Positions 58,584-64,000 of a stretch of 64,000 bases of DNA are shown one piece after another. The stretch spans positions 19,793-83,792 of the forward strand of contig NYZU01000022.1 in assembly GCA_002686055.1 (NCBI GenBank), written 5' to 3'. The notes under the pieces are model-generated. The model was not told the origin of the DNA, ran no database searches, and worked only from the letters and a program-made list of their open reading frames with translations. The position numbers and the translations under genes were made by a program. This stretch comes from Oceanospirillaceae bacterium (GTDB taxonomy: Bacteria; Pseudomonadota; Gammaproteobacteria; Pseudomonadales; Balneatricaceae). How positions within the stretch are numbered: position 1 is the first letter of the stretch; every line of letters begins with the position of its first letter.

Positions 58584-60389
58584 ATGCATAAGGTAGTCGA
58601 ACAGGTAACAGAAGCCATCATTAAACGCAGTCACTCAGAACGCGGCGCATATATGCAGCGTATGACTGAGGCGGGCAGCAATAAAGTTGCGCGTAGTCAG
58701 CTGTCTTGTGGCAATTTGGCCCATGGTTTTGCCGCCTGTCCCAAAGAAGATAAAGATCGTTTGGTGATGATGGATCATGCCGATGTCGCTATTGTTTCTT
58801 CTTATAACGATATGTTGTCGGCTCACCAGCCTTACGAGCACTATCCTGCCTTAATCAAGGAAACCGTGCGCGATATGGGTGGCGTTGCGCAGTTTGCTGG
58901 TGGTGTACCAGCCATGTGTGACGGTGTGACTCAGGGTCAACCAGGGATGGAGTTAAGCTTATTTAGCCGCGATGTGATTGCTATGTCAGCAGCTGTTGGC
59001 TTGTCCCACAATATGTTTGATGCCAGCTTGTGTTTGGGTGTTTGTGACAAGATTGTGCCTGGACTTTTGATTGGTAGCCTAAGCTTTGGCCATTTGCCAA
59101 CAGTATTTGTTCCTGCTGGCCCCATGCCATCAGGTCTGCCCAATAAAGAAAAAGCCCGGATTCGTCAGTTATATGCTGAAGGCAAGGTGGGTCGTGAAGA
59201 GTTACTAGAATGCGAGTCTGCTTCTTATCATAGTGCGGGTACGTGTACCTTCTATGGCACTGCCAATAGTAATCAGCTGTTAGTAGAAATTATGGGTCTG
59301 CATTTGCCCGGTAGTTCTTTTGTGCCTCCTAGTACGCCCTTACGTGATGCCCTCACTGCTGAAGCCGCACGTCAGGCAGTCCGTAATGCGAGCAGTGGTA
59401 ATAAAATCACCTTGGCTGAGGTGGTATCAGAAAAAACCATCGTTAACGCTATTGTGGCCTTGCTAGCGACTGGTGGCTCCACTAACCATACTATGCACCT
59501 TGTGGCCATTGCCCGAGCGGCGGGTATTATTATTAACTGGGATGATTTTGCTGCCTTGTCTGCAGTGGTGCCCAGTCTGACGCGGATTTATCCCAACGGT
59601 TATGCTGATATCAATGTTTTCCATGCCGCGGGTGGTGTGCCTTACTTAGTGCAGACCCTGCTTGATGGGGGTTACTTACACGAAGACGTGATGACCATTA
59701 TGGGTAAGGGCTTACGTAACTATTGTCAGGAACCAAAATTGGTTGATGGTGCTCTGCAGTGGCAAGCAGCGCCTGCTGAATCAGGTGATAAAGATGTTTT
59801 ACGAAGTGCTCAAGAACCATTCCATCCAACGGGTGGTTTGGTATGTGTTAAAGGTAATGTTGGCCGTGGTGTGGTTAAAGTCTCGGCAGTAAAAGAAGAG
59901 CACTGGGTTATAGAAGCACCGGCTGTGGTGTTTGATGACCAGTCACAAATCGGTGTGGCTTTTGAAGCCGGTGAATTAAACAAAGATTTTATTGCCGTGG
60001 TGCGTTACCAAGGGCCACAAGCATGTGGTATGCCAGAGTTGCATAAACTGACACCTTACTTGGGTTCTTTGCAAGATAAGGGCTATAAAGTAGCTTTGGT
60101 CACTGACGGTCGTATGTCGGGTGCTTCAGGTAAAGTACCTGCGGCTATTCATTTGTATCCTGAGGCCAAAGCGGGCGGTGTGATTGGTAAAATTCAAACT
60201 GGTGATATGCTGCGTCTTGACTGTCATACAAGTGAACTGCAGTTATTGGTGGCGGCAGAAGAACTTGATGCACGTGAAGTTGCCGCTCCCAGCGAAGAAA
60301 TTAAACAATATGGTATGGGACGTGAATTGTTTGGTAATTTACGGGACAATGTTAGCCATGCTGAGTTGGGTGCCAGTATCGCCCTCTAA
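58584..60389 (+). CDS. edd: Phosphogluconate dehydratase (Entner-Doudoroff)
   Basis: ILVD/EDD family; [42 protein letters not shown] at 58584. Confidence 0.95.
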   Translation: MHKVVEQVTEAIIKRSHSERGAYMQRMTEAGSNKVARSQLSCGNLAHGFAACPKEDKDRLVMMDHADVAIVSSYNDMLSAHQPYEHYPALIKETVRDMGGVAQFAGGVPAMCDGVTQGQPGMELSLFSRDVIAMSAAVGLSHNMFDASLCLGVCDKIVPGLLIGSLSFGHLPTVFVPAGPMPSGLPNKEKARIRQLYAEGKVGREELLECESASYHSAGTCTFYGTANSNQLLVEIMGLHLPGSSFVPPSTPLRDALTAEAARQAVRNASSGNKITLAEVVSEKTIVNAIVALLATGGSTNHTMHLVAIARAAGIIINWDDFAALSAVVPSLTRIYPNGYADINVFHAAGGVPYLVQTLLDGGYLHEDVMTIMGKGLRNYCQEPKLVDGALQWQAAPAESGDKDVLRSAQEPFHPTGGLVCVKGNVGRGVVKVSAVKEEHWVIEAPAVVFDDQSQIGVAFEAGELNKDFIAVVRYQGPQACGMPELHKLTPYLGSLQDKGYKVALVTDGRMSGASGKVPAAIHLYPEAKAGGVIGKIQTGDMLRLDCHTSELQLLVAAEELDAREVAAPSEEIKQYGMGRELFGNLRDNVSHAELGASIAL

Positions 60390-60540
60390 CTAACCGCCGT
60401 TTTTTTCATCAAGAGATACGCGGGTAATTAAAGGTTTTTTTCGTTTAAACCTATACCTGTGTATCTTTTTGGCCTTGGCATAAGGCAAAATATACAGCTT
60501 GCCAAGCTGACTAATAAAACTTCTGATAAAGACACGTTAT

Positions 60541-61485
60541 ATGAATCACTTTGAACTTGTTGCTGATATTGGCGCCACTAATGCCCGCTTTGCCCTAGTT
60601 GCCTCTGGTCAGACAGAACTTCAACATCTGCATATACTGCCAGCGGCAGACTATGATGACTTGACCCAAGCGGTGCAAGCCTATTTGTCTATGGTGGAAA
60701 AACCAAGTTTGCAAGCTGCCAGTATTGCTATTGCTGGACCGGTTCACAAACCCGTTTTTACTCTGGCAAATAATCATTGGCAAGTGCATAAGGCAGAGGT
60801 CGAACAACAACTTGGCTGCCAAACCCTTTGGTTAAATGACTTTGCTGCCCAAGCTTGGGGGGTGACTGCTTTAGATCCTGAACATCAAGTGGTGATTAAA
60901 TCGGGTGAGGATAAGCCCGAGGAAAATCGTTTAGTGATTGGCCCTGGTTCTGGCTTAGGTGTCGCTGGTTTGGTATATAACAAATCCACTTGGGTACCCG
61001 TTGTTGGTGAAGGAGGGCACGCTAGCTTTGCCCCAGGAAATGCCCGAGAAATGGCTGTTTTAGGTGAATTGTTAAATGACTTTGAACATGTTTCCGTGGA
61101 GCGGGTGGCCTCTGGCTCAGGGATTCCTTTGTTGTACGGTGCCCTAGCTAAATTAGACGGCCAAGCACCCCAATATACTGACGCTGGTGCTATTAGTGCA
61201 GCGGCAGCAACAGATCCTTTAGCGAAAGAAACTATGGCTTTGTTTTTTGGGATTTTGGGTCAGGCAGCGGCCAGTGCGGCATTGCATATGGGCGCTATTG
61301 GTGGTGTTTATTTGGTCGGTGGTATCTTGCCGAAAATTTTATCGAGCATGCAAGACAGCGATTTTGTAGATCGTTTTTGTCAACGTGGACGTTTCCGTCA
61401 GTATATGGAGGAAATGCCTGTTATACTAAGTACAGATAATGACTTAGGCCTAAAAGGTGCGGCACTAGCATTAAAAAATCAATAA
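60541..61485 (+). CDS. glk: Glucokinase
   Basis: LVADIGATNARFAL, WLNDFAAQAWG, GPGSGLGVAGL, GEGGHASFAP. Confidence 0.95.
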   Translation: MNHFELVADIGATNARFALVASGQTELQHLHILPAADYDDLTQAVQAYLSMVEKPSLQAASIAIAGPVHKPVFTLANNHWQVHKAEVEQQLGCQTLWLNDFAAQAWGVTALDPEHQVVIKSGEDKPEENRLVIGPGSGLGVAGLVYNKSTWVPVVGEGGHASFAPGNAREMAVLGELLNDFEHVSVERVASGSGIPLLYGALAKLDGQAPQYTDAGAISAAAATDPLAKETMALFFGILGQAAASAALHMGAIGGVYLVGGILPKILSSMQDSDFVDRFCQRGRFRQYMEEMPVILSTDNDLGLKGAALALKNQ

Positions 61486-61500
61486 TAATTGGAAGTTAAT

Positions 61501-63141
61501 ATGCTTAAACTCGAGCAGTCAGACTATTGGCAAAAGTTACAAGATCTGGCTCAAACTCACAGAAACACCCACTTACGTGATTTGTTTGCTGGGGATAATG
61601 AACGTTTTCAGAAGTACTCCTTAGGCGTACAAAATATTCTTTTCGATTATTCTAAGAATTGCATTACCGATGAGGTGATGGCGGCCTTATTTGGTCTGGC
61701 CAAAGATATGGACCTCGCAGGTGCCATAGAGCGCATGTATCGTGGTGAAAAGATTAACACCACCGAAGATCGTGCTGTGCTGCATACAGCTCTGCGTAAT
61801 CGTGGCAACGCACCCATTTTGGTCGATGGTATCAATGTCATGGAGCAGGTTAACGATGAATTGGCCAATATGCGCCAGTTTGTTGACCAGGTGCGATCTG
61901 GAGAATGGTTAGGTTACTCTGGTAAGCGGATTACTGATGTCGTCAATATCGGTATTGGTGGCTCAAATCTGGGGCCGAAAATGGTTACCCAGGCCTTGTC
62001 TGCTTATGCGGATAACAAAGTTCGTGTGCACTTTATTTCTAATGTTGATGGTGTGGAAGTTGCTGAAGTATTGCGCCCCTTAAATCCTGAACAAGTGCTC
62101 TTTGTGGTGGCTAGTAAAACCTTTACCACTAGTGAAACCATGACCAACGCCCAAACAGCTCGTAACTGGCTAATGGCCTCCGCCTTTGATGAGCGCGCGG
62201 TTAAGAAGCACTTTGTAGCGGTGTCCACCAATACCGAAGCGGTAAGTGAGTTTGGTATTGATACTGAGCATATGTTTACCATGTGGGACTGGGTAGGTGG
62301 CCGCTATTCTATTTGGTCTGCTATTGGCTTACCCATCGCTTTGTATTTGGGCTTTGATCAGTTTGAAGAGCTGCTAACGGGTGCCTATGATATGGATCAA
62401 CATTTCCGAGATCAGCCAATAGCCAATAATGCTCCAATTATTTTGGCTTTGATTGGTATCTGGAATAGCTTATTACACGGTGCTCAAAGTTTGGTTATTT
62501 TGCCCTATGACCAGCCCCTAGAAAGCTTTACTGCCTATATCCAGCAAGCGGATATGGAAAGTAATGGTAAACATGTTGATCAGACTGGTAATCGAGTGAA
62601 TTACCCTACTTCACCTGTGGTATGGGGACAGTTAGGTATTGATGGCCAGCACGCTTTTTATCAGCTTCTACATCAGGGTAATGTGATTGTACCTGCCGAC
62701 TTTATTGGCTCAGTGGAAAGTTCCACGCCAGTGCGTGGGCACCATGAAAACCTGATGGCTAACTTTTTTGCCCAGTCTGAAGCACTAATGAATGGAATTA
62801 GTGAAGATCAGGTGCGCGAGCAACTGCAGGCGCAGGGATTAGATCAGCAACAGATTGAAGCATTGTTGCCTCATAAGGTTCATGAAGGCAATCGCCCAAG
62901 TAATACTCTGCTGTTAAAGCGTGTTGACCCACGCACGTTAGGCGCTTTGATCGCTTTATATGAGCATAAGATCTTTACCCAAGGTGTCGTTTGGGATATT
63001 TGCTCTTTTGATCAGTGGGGTGTTGAGTTGGGTAAAACATTAGCCCAAGGCATCTTGTCTGAAATTAATGGTGACAGCACCAATGCTCATGATAGTTCTA
63101 CCAATGGCTTGATTGACTATTTTAAAAGTCGTCGCGCTTAA
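61501..63141 (+). CDS. pgi: Glucose-6-phosphate isomerase
   Basis: VNIGIGGSNLGPKMV, DWVGGRYSIWSAIGLPIAL, QWGVELGK; ATG at 61501. Confidence 0.97.
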   Translation: MLKLEQSDYWQKLQDLAQTHRNTHLRDLFAGDNERFQKYSLGVQNILFDYSKNCITDEVMAALFGLAKDMDLAGAIERMYRGEKINTTEDRAVLHTALRNRGNAPILVDGINVMEQVNDELANMRQFVDQVRSGEWLGYSGKRITDVVNIGIGGSNLGPKMVTQALSAYADNKVRVHFISNVDGVEVAEVLRPLNPEQVLFVVASKTFTTSETMTNAQTARNWLMASAFDERAVKKHFVAVSTNTEAVSEFGIDTEHMFTMWDWVGGRYSIWSAIGLPIALYLGFDQFEELLTGAYDMDQHFRDQPIANNAPIILALIGIWNSLLHGAQSLVILPYDQPLESFTAYIQQADMESNGKHVDQTGNRVNYPTSPVVWGQLGIDGQHAFYQLLHQGNVIVPADFIGSVESSTPVRGHHENLMANFFAQSEALMNGISEDQVREQLQAQGLDQQQIEALLPHKVHEGNRPSNTLLLKRVDPRTLGALIALYEHKIFTQGVVWDICSFDQWGVELGKTLAQGILSEINGDSTNAHDSSTNGLIDYFKSRRA

Positions 63142-63165
63142 CATTTAAGGTCATTAGGGCGCTTG

Positions 63166-63849
63166 CTAAAGCTTAGTATAGCGCCTTTCTGGCCGACCCA
63201 CGCTACCATAATTAACCTCAGTTTTTACTTCTTCGGTACTGGTTAAGTATTCCAGATAGCGTCTGGCAGTGGTGCGACTGGCGCCTATAATTGAGCCCAT
63301 CTGTTCAGCACTAAATAATTCCTGTGGATTATCGGCAAATGCGTCACGTACCTTATTTAAGGTGAGTGCATCTACGCCCTTGGGGAGTCGCTCTTGTCCT
63401 GTTGTGGTTTGCTTGGCAGATTGTTTAAGTAGGCTATCGACATCGGTTTGGGCTAATTGGTCGAGTTGCTGTAGCTTTTGTAGATGGTCGCGATAGTTAT
63501 GCAGAGCCTCTTGTAGGCGGGCAAAAATCAGCGGTTTGATAAGCAAATAAAATACCCCACCATGCATAGCTTCACGTAGGGTGTCTACATCTTTGGCGGC
63601 GGTGATTAGAATCACATCTGTGTGATGGGCGTTGCTGCGCAGGTCACGCAGCAAATCTAAACCAGTACCATCGGGAAAATATACGTCTAGCAGCAGTAAG
63701 TCGGGTTTAAGCACCTCAACTAGGTCTTTAGCTTCGGCAATACTGCGCGCCACACCAACTAGTTCAAAACCATCAATGCGATCGAGGAAGCGTTGCTGAA
63801 TTTCGGCAATTTGAGGGTCGTCTTCGGCGATAATGACACGAATACTCAT
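63166..63849 (-). CDS. Response regulator of the CitB/DcuR/DpiA family
   Basis: Receiver RVIIAEDDPQIAEIQQRFLDRIDGFELVGVA, LLLLDVYFPDGTGLDLL; C-terminal HTH IGASRTTARRYLEYL. Confidence 0.85.
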   Translation of the reverse strand: MSIRVIIAEDDPQIAEIQQRFLDRIDGFELVGVARSIAEAKDLVEVLKPDLLLLDVYFPDGTGLDLLRDLRSNAHHTDVILITAAKDVDTLREAMHGGVFYLLIKPLIFARLQEALHNYRDHLQKLQQLDQLAQTDVDSLLKQSAKQTTTGQERLPKGVDALTLNKVRDAFADNPQELFSAEQMGSIIGASRTTARRYLEYLTSTEEVKTEVNYGSVGRPERRYTKL

Positions 63850-64000
63850 GCTTTCTCCTGACGCTTCTCAATATAAACAGTAAAGCGACAGCCCTGATCC
63901 GTATTTTCTAGGGTCAGACGACCTGGTAATAAGGGTAGTAACTGTTGCACTAAATGGAGCCCTAAACCATGATCGGGCTCAGTTTTGCTGCTATAGCCAC
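63846..64000 (-). CDS. Sensor histidine kinase, C-terminal fragment cut by window edge
   Basis: Minus-strand frame ...GYSSKTEPDHGLGLHLVQQLLPLLPGRLTLENTDQGCRFTVYIEKRQEKA*; HATPase G2-like GLGLHLV; ATGA overlap with the regulator start. Confidence 0.75.
   Translation of the reverse strand, partial: GYSSKTEPDHGLGLHLVQQLLPLLPGRLTLENTDQGCRFTVYIEKRQEKA

Noticed and set aside
1-64000. Prophage, transposon, CRISPR, toxin-antitoxin or defence island
   Set aside because: No transposase, integrase, Cas, restriction or phage-like proteins and no regularly spaced repeats were seen; the window is core housekeeping sequence.

Overview
The window is a compact, gene-dense chromosomal segment of a gammaproteobacterium. 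It is almost entirely housekeeping genes: rimP-nusA-infB-rbfA-truB-rpsO-pnp, serA/rpiA/ilvA, a CpxA/CpxR-like two-component pair, 6S RNA-zapA-zapB-like, pepP-ubiH-ubiI, rlmI/hemH, umuDC with a LexA box, an M16 peptidase lipoprotein, rppH-ptsP, lgt, folA/thyA, ilvD-argA, glnE, lpxL/msbA/waaA plus an extra glycosyltransferase, thiPQ, a HemY-type protoporphyrinogen oxidase, nudF-cpdA-yqiA-parE, a Spy/CpxP-like protein, pyk-gap, edd-glk-pgi, and a CitB/DcuR-like response regulator with a truncated kinase. I saw no transposon, prophage, CRISPR array, tRNA or rRNA. The most interesting signal is non-coding. Divergent from the cpxR-like gene there is an exact CpxR-type box (TTTAC-N5-TTTAC), then a -10 hexamer, then about 155 nt without a convincing ORF, ending in a strong U8 terminator. 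This looks like an undescribed Cpx-controlled sRNA gene. A second exact box, with the same 32-nt gap to its -10, lies 40 kb away in front of the CpxP/Spy-like gene. Other leads are a repeated 16-17 bp element in the gap/edd divergent region, a start-codon-abutting nested hairpin before the M16 peptidase, and a hairpin before rpsO. All calls come from reading the sequence and recalling protein families; no database search was run.
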